A DNA stretch of 51,718 nt from positions 1-51,718 of the forward strand of contig NZ_BCUS01000039.1 in the NCBI RefSeq assembly GCF_001591345.1, read 5' to 3'. Of this stretch, positions 8,559 through 17,485 are shown piece by piece. The DNA is from Variovorax boronicumulans NBRC 103145. GTDB lineage: Bacteria > Pseudomonadota > Gammaproteobacteria > Burkholderiales > Burkholderiaceae_C. The position numbers and the translations under genes were made by a program. The number at the start of each line of letters is the position of its first letter. Position 1 is the first letter of the stretch. The notes below the pieces were generated by a model that worked only from the letters and a program-made list of their open reading frames with translations, did not search any database and was not told the DNA's origin.

Positions 8559-10064
8559 ATGACCATGAATGCCTCCCTTTCTTCTATCGGCCCTTCACGC
8601 CGTTTCTTCGCGCTGAGCACGCTCGCGCTGGCCGCCGTGCTCGCCGGCTGCGCCGTGGGCCCGGCCTACAAGGTGCCCGAGTCGGCGGTATCCGCCGGCT
8701 GGAAGGAACAGCCCGCCGCCGACGGCTGGCTGCCCGCCGCGCCGGCCGACGCGCTCGATCGTGGCGAGTGGTGGAAGCTCTTCGGCGACGTCACGCTCGA
8801 CGAACTCGCGGCGCGCGTGCAGGTGTCGAACCAGAACATCGCCGCCGCCGTCGCCAACTACACGCAAGCGCAGGCACTGGTGCGCGAGCAGCGCGCGGGG
8901 CTGTTCCCGTCGGTGTCCTTCGACGGCAGCGGCAAGCGCTCGGGCACGGTGGGCGGCAACGCCTCGGCCAGCCCGTCGAACACCTTCGGCGCCACGCTGG
9001 GCGCGAGCTGGACGCCCGACGTGTGGGGCCGCCTGCGCGAGGCCGTGAACAGCGCGCAGGCCAACGCCCAGGCCAGCGAGGCCGACCTGGCCTCGGCGCG
9101 GCTGTCGGCCGTCGGCGACCTGGCCACCAACTACTTCTCGCTGCGCGAGGCCGACGCCGAGATCGTGCTGCTCGACGAAACCATCCTCGGCTACCAGCGC
9201 GCGTTCGAGATCACGAGCAACCGCTACGCCGCCGGCATTGCCGCGCAGACCGACGTGCTGCAGGCGCAGACGCAACTGGTGAACGCCAAGGCCGACCGCG
9301 TGGGCCTGCAGCGCACGCGCGCCACGCTGGAGCACGCCATCGCGATGCTGGTGGGCGTGGCGCCGGCCGACTTCAGCCTGCCGCCCGCGCGCTGGACGCC
9401 CACGGTGCCCGGCGTGCCGACCGGCGTGCCCTCGACGCTGCTGCAGCGCCGGCCCGACATCGCGGCGGCGGAGCGCGCGGTGGCCGCGGCCAATGCGCAG
9501 ATCGGCGTGGCGCGCTCGGCCTACTACCCGAACATTTCGCTCACGGCCTCGGTCGGCAGCAATGCCAGCCGCGTGAGAGACCTCTTCGGCGCGGCCAACA
9601 CGCTGTGGGGGCTGGGCCTGTCGGTGGCGCAGGTGGTGTTCGATGCGGGCGCCATCAGCGCCAGCGTCGATGCCGCCAAGGCCGGCCACGAGGCCAGCGT
9701 GGCGCGCTACCGGCAGACCGTGCTGGCCGCGTTCCAGGCCGTGGAAGACCAACTGACCACCGGCGCCACGCTGGCGCAGCAGGAAGGCTTGCGCCGCGAG
9801 GCCACGGCAGCGGCCGACAAGACCGAGCAGCAACTGCTCAACCGGTATCGCGCGGGGCAGGTGAGCTACACCGATGTGGTGCAGGCGCAGGCCGCCGCAC
9901 TGAGCGCGCGGCGCGCGCTCGTGCAGCTTCAGGTCAATCGCCAGGCCGCGGCAATCGCGCTGATCCAGGCCATGGGCGGCGGTTGGCAGGCCGACTGGAT
10001 GGGGGCGACCCGTCCGGCCGGCAACAGCACTTCAAACAACAGCGCCGCTTCCCGCACACCGTAA
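8559..10064 (+). CDS. NodT-family outer membrane efflux lipoprotein
   Basis: TolC-like outer membrane channel that completes the tripartite pump. 501 residues, with a lipoprotein signal ending at the lipobox LAGC (Cys31), followed by the family start AVGPAYKVP. Two OEP repeats are visible, each with long heptad-rich helices (for example ANAQASEADLASARLSAVGDLATNYFSL) and the linker motif LLQRRPDIAAAERAVAAANAQIGVARSAYYPNISL. It starts five bases after the mdtC stop, so it belongs to the same operon. Confidence 0.95.
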   Translation: MTMNASLSSIGPSRRFFALSTLALAAVLAGCAVGPAYKVPESAVSAGWKEQPAADGWLPAAPADALDRGEWWKLFGDVTLDELAARVQVSNQNIAAAVANYTQAQALVREQRAGLFPSVSFDGSGKRSGTVGGNASASPSNTFGATLGASWTPDVWGRLREAVNSAQANAQASEADLASARLSAVGDLATNYFSLREADAEIVLLDETILGYQRAFEITSNRYAAGIAAQTDVLQAQTQLVNAKADRVGLQRTRATLEHAIAMLVGVAPADFSLPPARWTPTVPGVPTGVPSTLLQRRPDIAAAERAVAAANAQIGVARSAYYPNISLTASVGSNASRVRDLFGAANTLWGLGLSVAQVVFDAGAISASVDAAKAGHEASVARYRQTVLAAFQAVEDQLTTGATLAQQEGLRREATAAADKTEQQLLNRYRAGQVSYTDVVQAQAAALSARRALVQLQVNRQAAAIALIQAMGGGWQADWMGATRPAGNSTSNNSAASRTP

Positions 10065-10110
10065 GGGGCGGGTGTTGCGGGCGGGCATGGGAACCTGCCT
10101 GGCCCGTCGG

Positions 10111-10137
10111 CCCGACCGGCGCGAACACCGGATCGGG
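10111..10137. terminator. Hairpin between the convergent efflux operon and the SPW gene
   Basis: CCCGACCGG and CCGGATCGGG can pair with one bulged base around a CGCGAACA loop. It sits in the 131-bp gap between two convergent genes, where a bidirectional terminator would be expected. There is no U-tract, so this is a weak call. Confidence 0.3.
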
Positions 10138-10195
10138 CGTCGTCGCTTCGCGGCGGTGGTCACCGCTCGGCGCTCACAGGATCGCTCTCTCCCCA

Positions 10196-10561
10196 TCAGT
10201 GCGCTGGTCGGTCGAGGGCCTCGCCCAGGTAGTCCTTGTCTGTCACCAGGACCCAGAGGGCGAGCACCATGATCACCGCAGCCACGAGGACTGCATTGAC
10301 CAGCGCCGGCTCGACCATGCGGAAGTCGAGCAACCAGGGCGACACCGCCAGCCAGGCTGCCAGCGCCACTTCGGTCCACTCTTCCCACTGGTGCGGCACG
10401 AAGGTCGCGCCCAAGGCCACGGCGCCCAGCACGATGCCGGTCGCCACCATGGTCCACATGGCGAGCGAATTGCCCTGAAAGCCCAGTACCCATGGCGAGA
10501 CGATCAGCCACACGCCGGCGACGGCGTTGACGGGGTCCTGCCAATGCTTCACATGCTTCAT
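10196..10561 (-). CDS. SPW repeat membrane protein
   Basis: Small integral membrane protein of 121 residues with about four hydrophobic segments and two copies of the SPW motif (WLIVSPWVLGF near residue 20 and WLAVSPWLLDF near residue 70). Family members are of unknown function. The start chosen is the ATG at 10561, because a perfect AGGAGGT lies seven bases upstream (10568-10574); upstream in-frame residues are not membrane-like. It is divergent from the TetR gene, and the palindrome at 10687-10702 lies in the shared promoter region. Confidence 0.85.
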   Translation of the reverse strand: MKHVKHWQDPVNAVAGVWLIVSPWVLGFQGNSLAMWTMVATGIVLGAVALGATFVPHQWEEWTEVALAAWLAVSPWLLDFRMVEPALVNAVLVAAVIMVLALWVLVTDKDYLGEALDRPAH

Positions 10562-10686
10562 GGTCGTACCTCCTGTCGCAGCACGACGCCACGACTCTGG
10601 TTGGACTGCCGCGCCGCGCCGTGGTTCCGCCATGCGGCATGGCGCGGGCCGCGCGGGGCTTGCGGATCGGCGCCGCCTTCCTATAC

Positions 10687-10702
10687 TTGAGTGCGCACTC
10701 AA
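10687..10702. promoter_or_regulatory. Perfect 16-bp palindrome, probable TetR operator
   Basis: TTGAGTGCGCACTCAA is perfectly self-complementary and lies 28 bases before the TetR-family start codon, between that gene and the divergent SPW gene. The length and position fit a site bound by a TetR dimer for autoregulation. Binding is inferred. Confidence 0.7.
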
Positions 10703-10730
10703 CTAAACGAACGATGGAGACCGTCGACGC

Positions 10731-11315
10731 ATGGCCAGGCCCCGCAGCGCAGACAAGCACAACGCCATCCTCGAGGCGGCGCTGGTCGAGTTCGGCCGGC
10801 GCGGCGTGTGGGCCACTCCGACCTCGGCGATCTCGCGCACCGCGGGCGTGGCCGAGGGCACGCTGTTCACCTACTTCGCGAGCAAGGCGCTGCTGACCGA
10901 CGCGCTGTACCGCGCGCTGAAGACCGAGCTGGCCGGCGTGATGCTGGCCGACTGGCCCGAGGCCGCCGATCCGCGCACCCAGTTCCGCCACATCTGGGAC
11001 CGCTACGTGCGCTGGGGCGTGGCGCACCCCGGCAAGCTGCGCGTGCTGGCGCAGCTCAAGGTGTCCGACGAACTGAGCGACGAGAGCCGCGCCGCCGGCA
11101 TGGCGCCGTTCGCGCGCCTGGAAGCGGTGGCGCAGGAGTGCATGCGGCGCGGGCTGGTCGTCGAGCGACCGATGGAATTCCTGGGCGCGATGCTCACGGC
11201 GATGGCCGAGACCACGGTCGGCTACATCGCACAGGCGGGCGACGCCGCGCCGGCCTTCGACTACGCCGAAGCCGGCTTCGATATCTTCTGGCAAGGCATC
11301 GCCGTGCCGCCCTGA
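10731..11315 (+). CDS. TetR/AcrR family transcriptional regulator
   Basis: 194-residue one-component regulator. The N-terminal helix-turn-helix is clear: AILEAALVEFGRRGVWATPTSAISRTAGVAEGTLFTYFASKALLTDALY (about residues 12-60), including the family hallmark GTLFTYFASK. The rest is a helical ligand-binding and dimerisation domain. It is followed after 55 bases, in the same direction, by the molybdoenzyme genes, which it most likely controls together with itself through the palindrome at 10687-10702. The ligand is unknown; an N-heterocycle or aldehyde substrate of the enzyme is a reasonable guess. Confidence 0.92.
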   Translation: MARPRSADKHNAILEAALVEFGRRGVWATPTSAISRTAGVAEGTLFTYFASKALLTDALYRALKTELAGVMLADWPEAADPRTQFRHIWDRYVRWGVAHPGKLRVLAQLKVSDELSDESRAAGMAPFARLEAVAQECMRRGLVVERPMEFLGAMLTAMAETTVGYIAQAGDAAPAFDYAEAGFDIFWQGIAVPP

Positions 11316-11370
11316 CGACGACCCCACCTCCCGCACGAACGACAAGACCCCACCGAAGAAAGATCACGCC

Positions 11371-13650
11371 ATGCCCACACTCAAACGCCGCCACTTCGTG
11401 CTCGGCACCCTCGGCGCCGCCGGCGCCCTGGTCGTCGGCTGGGCCGCCACGCCGGCGGCTTCGCGCCTCGTGCCCGGCGCGCCGCTGCCGGTGGGCAACG
11501 GGCAGGTCGCGCTCAACGGCTGGGTCAAGGTGGGCAGCGACGACACCGTCACGCTGGTGATGACGCAATCGGAAATGGGGCAGGGCACGCACACCGGCCT
11601 GGCGATGCTGCTGGCCGAAGAAATGGACGCCGCGGTGTCGCAGGTGCGGCTCGAGCAGGCCGGCTTCGACGCCATCTACAACAACCAGGCCATGATCCTC
11701 GACGCGCTGCCCTTCAAGCCCGGCGACGAGGGCTTCGGCAAGCGCGCGGCGCACCAGGTCGTGGGCAAGCTGCTGCGCACGATCCCGGAGCTCTCGGGCA
11801 CGGGCGGCTCGTCGAGCGTCACCGACCAGTGGGGCCCGGTGCGCGAGGCCGGCGCCTCGGCGCGGCTCATGCTGGTGGGCGCGGCGGCGGCGCAGTGGCA
11901 GGTGCCCGCCAGCGAATGCCGCACCGAGGCCGGCCGCGTGCTGCACCCGGCCTCCAACCGCAGCGCGCGCTTCGGCGAACTCGCGGCAAAGGCCGCGCAG
12001 CAGCCGCTGCCCACGGCGGTGAAGCTCAAGGCGCAAGCCGACTTCCGCGTCATCGGCCAGCCGCAGCGGCGCATCGACAACGCCGGCAAGCTCAATGGCA
12101 CCGCCACCTACGGCATCGACGTGCTGCCGCCGGGCCTGCTGTACGCCAGCATCGCCATGTGCCCGACGCTGGCCGGCCGCGTCGCGCGCTTCGATGCGAA
12201 AGCGGCCGAGGCGCTGCCCGGCGTGCGCAAGGTGATGGCGCTGGAACCGGTGGCCGCGAGCCTCGTGGGCACCGGCAGCACGGCGGGCGGTGTGGCCGTG
12301 ATCGCCGACACGCCGTACCACGCGATGCGCGCGCTGAAGCAGGTCGACATCGACTGGGACCACGGCCCGGCCGCGAGCCTGTCGAGCGCCGAGATGATCG
12401 ACCGCCTCGCGCGCACGCTCGACGCCGACGCGGGCAACGCGCGCCTCGATACCGGCGGCGTGGCGGCGGCGCTGAAGTCCGCCGCGCGCACGATCGAGGT
12501 CGAGTACCGCGTGCCCTTCCTGGCGCACGCCACCATGGAGCCGATGAACTGCACCGTGCAGTTCAAGGACGGCGCCGCCACCGTCTGGGCGCCCACGCAG
12601 GCGCCGGGCTTCGCGCGCGCCGCGGTCGCCAAGGCGCTGGGCATCGACGCGGACAAGGTCACGCTGCACGTGACCTACCTGGGCGGCGGCTTCGGGCGGC
12701 GCTACTTCATCGACTTCCTGGTGCAGGCCGCGCAGCTCGCGCGCGAGGCCGGCGGCGCGCCGGTGCAACTGATCTGGTCGCGCGAGGAAGACATGACGCA
12801 CGACTTCTACCGCCCCGCCTACGTGGCGCTGTGCAAGGCCGGCTTCGACGCGGCGGGCGCGCTGGTCGCGTGGCAGACCACCAGCGCCGGCTCCAGCCTG
12901 GGTGCGCCGTCGTTCATGGACAACTCGACCGACGGCGCCTGGAACACCGCCTACGACTTCCCGCAGGCCCGCGTGGCGCACGTGCCGGTCGAATCGGCCG
13001 TCACCACCGGCATCTGGCGCTCGGTGGCGCATTCGCAGAACGGCTTCTTCGTCGAGAGCTTCATCGACGAATGCGCCGTGGCTGCCGGCAAGGACCCGGT
13101 GGCTTTCCGCGCCGGCCTGCTTGCCAAGGACGCGCGCCACCTGGCGGTGCTGAAGCGTGTGGCCGAACTCTCGAAGTGGGGCGAGCCGCTGGCCGACGGA
13201 CCCGACGGCACGAAGCGCGCGCGCGGCGTGGCCATCCACCGCGCCTTCGGCAGCATCGTGGCGCAGGTGGCCGAGGTGTCGGTGACGCCCGAGCGGCAGA
13301 TCCGCGTGCACCGCGTGGTGTGCGTGATCGACTGCGGCCTGCCGGTGAACCCGAACCTGATCCGCCAGCAGATGGAAGGCGGCATCGTGTTCGGCCTGTC
13401 GGCCGCGCTGCGCGGCGAGATCACCGTGGCGCGCGGCCAGGTGCAGCAGAGCAACTTCCACGACTACACGCCGCTGCGCATCGACGAGTGCCCGGCCATC
13501 GAGGTCGACATCCTCGCCGGCACCGGCGCCGAGGTGCCGCCTGGCGGTGTGGGCGAGCCGGGCACGCCGCCCATCGCGCCCGCCGTGGCCAACGCCGTGT
13601 TCGCGCTGACCGGCCAGCGCCTGCGCAGCCTGCCTCTGCGGCTGGCCTGA
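11371..13650 (+). CDS. Molybdopterin-dependent oxidoreductase large subunit (IorB-like)
   Basis: Molybdenum-hydroxylase catalytic subunit of the xanthine-oxidase superfamily, nearest in layout to isoquinoline 1-oxidoreductase beta. 759 residues. The N-terminus is a Tat signal ([19 protein letters not shown]), so the enzyme is exported folded with its cofactor. Pterin-binding stretches are visible ([55 protein letters not shown]), as is the C-terminal [18 protein letters not shown], where the Glu is the family's catalytic residue. It is 28 bases ahead of its [2Fe-2S] partner. The substrate is not predictable; N-heteroaromatics and aldehydes are typical for the family. Confidence 0.92.
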   Translation: MPTLKRRHFVLGTLGAAGALVVGWAATPAASRLVPGAPLPVGNGQVALNGWVKVGSDDTVTLVMTQSEMGQGTHTGLAMLLAEEMDAAVSQVRLEQAGFDAIYNNQAMILDALPFKPGDEGFGKRAAHQVVGKLLRTIPELSGTGGSSSVTDQWGPVREAGASARLMLVGAAAAQWQVPASECRTEAGRVLHPASNRSARFGELAAKAAQQPLPTAVKLKAQADFRVIGQPQRRIDNAGKLNGTATYGIDVLPPGLLYASIAMCPTLAGRVARFDAKAAEALPGVRKVMALEPVAASLVGTGSTAGGVAVIADTPYHAMRALKQVDIDWDHGPAASLSSAEMIDRLARTLDADAGNARLDTGGVAAALKSAARTIEVEYRVPFLAHATMEPMNCTVQFKDGAATVWAPTQAPGFARAAVAKALGIDADKVTLHVTYLGGGFGRRYFIDFLVQAAQLAREAGGAPVQLIWSREEDMTHDFYRPAYVALCKAGFDAAGALVAWQTTSAGSSLGAPSFMDNSTDGAWNTAYDFPQARVAHVPVESAVTTGIWRSVAHSQNGFFVESFIDECAVAAGKDPVAFRAGLLAKDARHLAVLKRVAELSKWGEPLADGPDGTKRARGVAIHRAFGSIVAQVAEVSVTPERQIRVHRVVCVIDCGLPVNPNLIRQQMEGGIVFGLSAALRGEITVARGQVQQSNFHDYTPLRIDECPAIEVDILAGTGAEVPPGGVGEPGTPPIAPAVANAVFALTGQRLRSLPLRLA

Positions 13651-13678
13651 TCTCCCGGAACAGCAAGAAAGACACCCC

Positions 13679-14143
13679 ATGACCACCACCACGCTGAAGA
13701 TCAACGGCCAGACCGCCACCGTGAGCGCCGAGCCCGACACCCCGCTGCTGTGGGTGCTGCGCGGCGAAATGAAGCTCGTCGGCACCAAGTTCGGCTGCGG
13801 CAAGGCGCTGTGCGGCGCCTGCACCGTGCACCTTGACGGCCAGGCCGTGCGCTCCTGCGTCACCCCGCTGGAGGCCGTGGCCGGGCGCGAAGTCACCACC
13901 ATCGAGGGCCTGAAGGGCCGGGAGGCCGACGCCCTGCGCGCGGCCTGGACCGAGGTCGACGTGGTGCAGTGCGGCTATTGCCAGAGCGGCCAGCTCATGT
14001 CGGCCTGCGCGCTGCTCAAAGCCACGCCCAAACCCAGCGACGACCAGGTCTCGGACGCCATGCGCGGCAACATTTGCCGCTGCGGCACCTACCCCCGGAT
14101 TCGCGCCGCGATCCACCTGGCGGCAGAAACAGCGGGGCGGTAA
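13679..14143 (+). CDS. [2Fe-2S] subunit of molybdenum hydroxylase (IorA-like)
   Basis: 154-residue electron-transfer subunit. A plant-type [2Fe-2S] cluster is bound by Cys40, Cys45, Cys48 and Cys60 ([20 protein letters not shown]). A second cluster in the helical C-terminal domain is bound by Cys98, Cys101, Cys133 and Cys135 ([16 protein letters not shown]). It has no signal peptide, so it is probably co-exported with the Tat-bearing large subunit. It follows the large subunit, the reverse of the usual small-then-large order. No cytochrome c partner or XdhC-type maturation gene is next to it. Confidence 0.94.
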   Translation: MTTTTLKINGQTATVSAEPDTPLLWVLRGEMKLVGTKFGCGKALCGACTVHLDGQAVRSCVTPLEAVAGREVTTIEGLKGREADALRAAWTEVDVVQCGYCQSGQLMSACALLKATPKPSDDQVSDAMRGNICRCGTYPRIRAAIHLAAETAGR

Positions 14144-14182
14144 CGCAGAAACCGGGGTGGTTGTTTACAGAAGTTAATAATT

Positions 14183-14229
14183 TTTCCGTAATTCTCGAAA
14201 AAGTCGCCAGAACGGTATTTTTACGGAAA
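14183..14229. promoter_or_regulatory. Inverted repeat upstream of the GntR gene
   Basis: TTTCCGTAA at 14183-14191 and its exact complement TTACGGAAA at 14221-14229, in a conspicuously AT-rich island of this high-GC region. It lies between iorA and the GntR-family gene, 79 bases before the latter's start. It may be an operator for GntR autoregulation; pairing as an mRNA hairpin is less likely given the 29-base spacer. Confidence 0.5.
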
Positions 14230-14307
14230 TTGGGGATATGAAGCTTCGATACGCCGCCGTACCATCCGCGCGGCCCGCTTCCGGCCGCCCCCTGTTTCCG
14301 ACTTTCG

Positions 14308-15039
14308 ATGACCCCCCCAGATCCCTCGCGGACGCGCGTTCTGTCCGTGGCCGACACGCTGCGCACCCGCATCTTCGACGGTGCGATCGCCCCCGGCGCC
14401 CACCTGATGGAGATTTCGCTCGCCAATGAGCTTGGCGTGTCGCGCACCCCTGTGCGCGGCGCCATGGCGCGGCTGGCCGACGAGGGGTTGCTGGTCTACC
14501 ACCCGCAGCGGGGTTTCCAGGTGCGCCGTTTCGACGCCAAGGACGTGTTCGACGCCTTCAGCGTGCGCGCCACGCTCGAAGGCATGGGCTGCCGCCTGCT
14601 CAGCGAGCGCGGCCTGGACGACGAGGCGCTGGCCGAACTGACGGCCATGGTCGACGAGCAGCATGCGCTGCTGCACGACAGCGGCGAATGGACCGACGAG
14701 CGGGCCGACCTGTGGCAGGACCTGAACCAGGCCTTCCACCACAAACTGCTGTCGCTGGCCGACAACCGCTGGCTCAGCGAGGCCGTGCAGCGCGCCTGCC
14801 AGCTGCCGGTGATCTTCGACAGCCGCTCGCGCCCGCACAGGCACGATGCCGCGATGCTGCTGTACCGGCACAGCCAGGCCCTGCAGGCGCTCGAAGAGCA
14901 CCGCTGCATCGTCGAGGCGCTCGGCCGTCAGGAGGCCTCGGGCGCCGAAACCGCGATGCGCGAGCACATCAATGCCAACCGCGACCTGCTGGTGCTCTAC
15001 CTGCGTCAGAGCGCCGGCCGCACCCGCGCGCTGGCCTGA
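14308..15039 (+). CDS. GntR family regulator, FadR/VanR (FCD) subfamily
   Basis: 243-residue regulator. The winged-helix N-terminus is typical: ADTLRTRIFDGAIAPGAHLMEISLANELGVSRTPVRGAMARLADEGLLVYHPQRGFQVRRF (about residues 15-75). It is followed by an all-helical FCD effector domain with the expected metal-ligand pattern of Asp/His residues (DLWQDLNQAFHHKLL, EEHRCIVEAL, AMREHI). The ATG at 14308 is taken as the start. It is convergent with the RpiR gene (nine-base gap) and stands alone, so its targets are not evident; the neighbouring iorBA operon is a candidate. Confidence 0.9.
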   Translation: MTPPDPSRTRVLSVADTLRTRIFDGAIAPGAHLMEISLANELGVSRTPVRGAMARLADEGLLVYHPQRGFQVRRFDAKDVFDAFSVRATLEGMGCRLLSERGLDDEALAELTAMVDEQHALLHDSGEWTDERADLWQDLNQAFHHKLLSLADNRWLSEAVQRACQLPVIFDSRSRPHRHDAAMLLYRHSQALQALEEHRCIVEALGRQEASGAETAMREHINANRDLLVLYLRQSAGRTRALA

Positions 15040-15048
15040 TTCCGTCTC

Positions 15049-15915
15049 TCAGCCGCCCCGCGCCACCGGCGCCATGAGGTAGGCCCCCGACTCGAACAGC
15101 TGCGCCTCGGCCTGGTCGATGCGCCGGATCACCGGCTTGCCCGCGCGGCTCGCCAGCAGTTCGACCAGCGCTTCCGTCACCGCCACGCCGGCCGCCACCG
15201 ACGGGAAGAACGAGGGGCTGTGGATGGTGAAGAGCAGCGTCTCGTCCGCCAGCAGCGACAGCGGCGAGGTCACGCTGTCGGTGATCGCCACGATGCGGCA
15301 ACCGGCCGCCTTCGCGGCCTCGGCCACCTGCAAGGCTTCGCGCGAGTAGGGCGCAAAGCTCGCCACCACCAGCGCGTCGCCCTTGGCGAAGGCGCGCTGC
15401 TGCATCTCGAGCGAGCCGCCCTGGCCGTCCACCAGGTGCACGCTGGTGCGAAAGAGCCGGTACACGTACACGAACGAGAACGCGATCGGAAAGCAGGCGC
15501 GAAAGCCCGCCGCGTGCACGGCCGGCGCCTTCTCCAGCAGCGCGCAGGCCTTGAGCAGCGCCGGCCCGCTCTGCTGGTGCGTGAGTTCCAGGTTGCGCCG
15601 CTGCACCTCGAACATCTCGCCCGCCAGGCCCTGGTCGGCGACGCGACCCACCAACTGCTTGGCGCGCCCGCCGTAGGTCTCGGTGCCCAGGCCCATGTCG
15701 GCGGCGAAGGCCTCCTTCAGCTGCGGCCAGCCTTCGAAGCCCAGGTTCTGGGCGAAGCGCACCAGCGTGGCCGGCGTGCTCTGCGCGCGCGTGCCGACGT
15801 TGCGCATCGAGCCCGTGACCACTTCGTTCGGATGGTCGAGCACGTAGCGCGCGACCTGCTGCAGGGCAGGGCTCAGGTCGTTGAAGCGTTGGCGGATCAG
15901 TTCTTTGGCGTTCAT
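15049..15915 (-). CDS. MurR/RpiR family transcriptional regulator
   Basis: 288 residues: an N-terminal RpiR-type helix-turn-helix (MNAKELIRQRFNDLSPALQQVARYVLDHPNEV, then GTRAQSTPATLVRFAQNLGFEGWPQLKEAF) and a C-terminal SIS sugar-isomerase-type sensor domain (about residues 130-260). It is divergent from the aminotransferase operon, with 203 bases between the starts holding two related palindromic sites. In Burkholderiales such regulators often control amino-acid or amine catabolism as well as sugars; control of the adjacent operon is inferred. Confidence 0.9.
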   Translation of the reverse strand: MNAKELIRQRFNDLSPALQQVARYVLDHPNEVVTGSMRNVGTRAQSTPATLVRFAQNLGFEGWPQLKEAFAADMGLGTETYGGRAKQLVGRVADQGLAGEMFEVQRRNLELTHQQSGPALLKACALLEKAPAVHAAGFRACFPIAFSFVYVYRLFRTSVHLVDGQGGSLEMQQRAFAKGDALVVASFAPYSREALQVAEAAKAAGCRIVAITDSVTSPLSLLADETLLFTIHSPSFFPSVAAGVAVTEALVELLASRAGKPVIRRIDQAEAQLFESGAYLMAPVARGG

Positions 15916-16007
15916 CGAAATACCTTCGTGCTTCGCACTGCGGTGCGAGCTTGCTTGGGGCGGCCCGGCGCAGCGCTCATGGCGGTGTCTCTTTTCGTGC
16001 GGTGTCT

Positions 16008-16061
16008 GGAACGAATGTACCGGAGCAGGGAAATCCCGGGAGTTTACGGAACAAATGTTCC
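16008..16061. promoter_or_regulatory. Two operator-like 14-mers in the RpiR/aminotransferase promoter region
   Basis: GGAACGAATGTACC at 16008-16021 and GGAACAAATGTTCC at 16048-16061 are variants of one palindrome (GGAACA-N2-TGTTCC), placed exactly 40 bp apart, so on the same helical face. A further half-site GTTCC is at 16087-16091. The placement between divergent genes suggests cooperative binding by the RpiR protein. Confidence 0.65.
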
Positions 16062-16118
16062 AAACAATAATTCGACCGAAACGTTAGTTCCAGAAACAGG
16101 CCCCGCTTTCCTCCCGCC

Positions 16119-17441
16119 ATGACGCACGTCTTCCACCGCCACCTTCGCCAGACCCCGCCCGTTGCCGCCAGCGCGCAGGGCATGTTCATCCGCGACGCCG
16201 AAGGGCGCGAATACCTCGACGCCTCGGGCGGCGCGGCCGTGTCCTCGCTCGGCCACGGCCATCCCGAGGTGATGGCCGCCATGCACGCGCAGATCGACAC
16301 ACTGGCCTACGCCCACACCAGCTTCTTCACGAGCGAGGTGGCCGAGCAGCTGGCCGACGAACTGATCGGTTCTGCCCCCGAAGGCATGAGCCACGTGTAC
16401 CTCGTGAGCGGCGGTTCCGAGGCGGTGGAGTCGGCGCTGAAGATGGCGCGCCAGTACTTCGTGGAAATCGGCCAGCCGCAGCGCACGCAGTTCATCGCGC
16501 GCCGCCAGAGCTACCACGGCAACACGCTGGGCGCGCTCGCGGTGGGCGGCAACGCCTGGCGGCGCGAACCCTTCGCGCCCATCCTCGTGCCGGCCACGCA
16601 CGTCGCGCCGTGCTACCCGTACCGCGAGCAGCGCGAAGGTGAAAGCGCCGAGCAGTACGGCCTGCGCCTGGCGGCCGAGCTCGAAGCGGCCATCGTCGCG
16701 CAGGGCGCCGATCGCGTGATCGCCTTCGTGGCCGAGACCGTGGGCGGCGCTACCGCCGGCGTGCTCACGCCGGTGCCGGGCTATTTCAAGGCCGTGCGCG
16801 CCGTGTGCGACAAGTACGGCGTGTTGCTGATCCTTGACGAGGTGATGTGCGGCATGGGCCGCACCGGCTCGCTGCATGCCTGCGAGCAGGAGGGCGTGGT
16901 GCCCGACCTGATGACCATCGCCAAGGGCCTGGGCGGCGGCTACCAGCCGATCGGCGCGGTGCTGGCGCAGCGCCGCATCGTCGAGGCCATGTCCAAGGGC
17001 AGCGGCTTCTTCCAGCACGGCCACACCTACCTGGGTCATCCGATGGCCTGCGCGGCGGCGCTCGCGGTGCAGCAGGTGATCCGCCGTGACGGCCTGGTCG
17101 CCAAGGTGCGCGACGACGGCGTTGCCTTCGGCGCGATGCTGGCCGCGGCGCTGGGCGACCACCCGCACGTGGGCGACATCCGCGGGCGCGGCTTCTTCTG
17201 GGGCGTCGAGCTGGTGGCCGACCGCGCGAGCAAGCAGCCCTTCGATCCGGCCCTGGCCGTCAACGCGCGCCTCAAGAAGGACGCGATGGCGCGCGGCCTG
17301 CTGTGCTACCCCTTCGGCGGCACGGTAGACGGGCGCCAGGGCGACCACGTGCTGCTGGCGCCGCCGTACATCGCGACGCGCGACCACCTGCAGGAAATCG
17401 TCGCGCGGCTCGCCGCCTCAGTCGACGCGGTCACGCGCTGA
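16119..17441 (+). CDS. Class-III PLP-dependent aminotransferase
   Basis: 440-residue fold-type-I aminotransferase of the ornithine/omega-amino-acid:pyruvate group. Visible motifs: SGGSEAVESALKMARQY (cofactor phosphate binding, from residue 98), SYHGNTLGAL, LLILDEVMCGMGRTG with the PLP-pyridine Asp, and the Schiff-base lysine Lys269 in TIAKGLGGGYQPIG. It is the first gene of an operon with a periplasmic binding protein and a racemase-like protein, suggesting uptake and transamination of an amino acid or amine. The exact substrate cannot be read from sequence. The promoter region carries the paired palindromes described for 16008-16061. Confidence 0.92.
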   Translation: MTHVFHRHLRQTPPVAASAQGMFIRDAEGREYLDASGGAAVSSLGHGHPEVMAAMHAQIDTLAYAHTSFFTSEVAEQLADELIGSAPEGMSHVYLVSGGSEAVESALKMARQYFVEIGQPQRTQFIARRQSYHGNTLGALAVGGNAWRREPFAPILVPATHVAPCYPYREQREGESAEQYGLRLAAELEAAIVAQGADRVIAFVAETVGGATAGVLTPVPGYFKAVRAVCDKYGVLLILDEVMCGMGRTGSLHACEQEGVVPDLMTIAKGLGGGYQPIGAVLAQRRIVEAMSKGSGFFQHGHTYLGHPMACAAALAVQQVIRRDGLVAKVRDDGVAFGAMLAAALGDHPHVGDIRGRGFFWGVELVADRASKQPFDPALAVNARLKKDAMARGLLCYPFGGTVDGRQGDHVLLAPPYIATRDHLQEIVARLAASVDAVTR

Positions 17442-17485
17442 GCCACCGCCCCTTTTTCTTCAACCGCCGTTCCGAGGAGCGTTCC

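Noticed and set aside
10621..10896. Plus-strand frame over the TetR operator and gene start
   Set aside because: Out of frame with the clear TetR helix-turn-helix and without features of its own.
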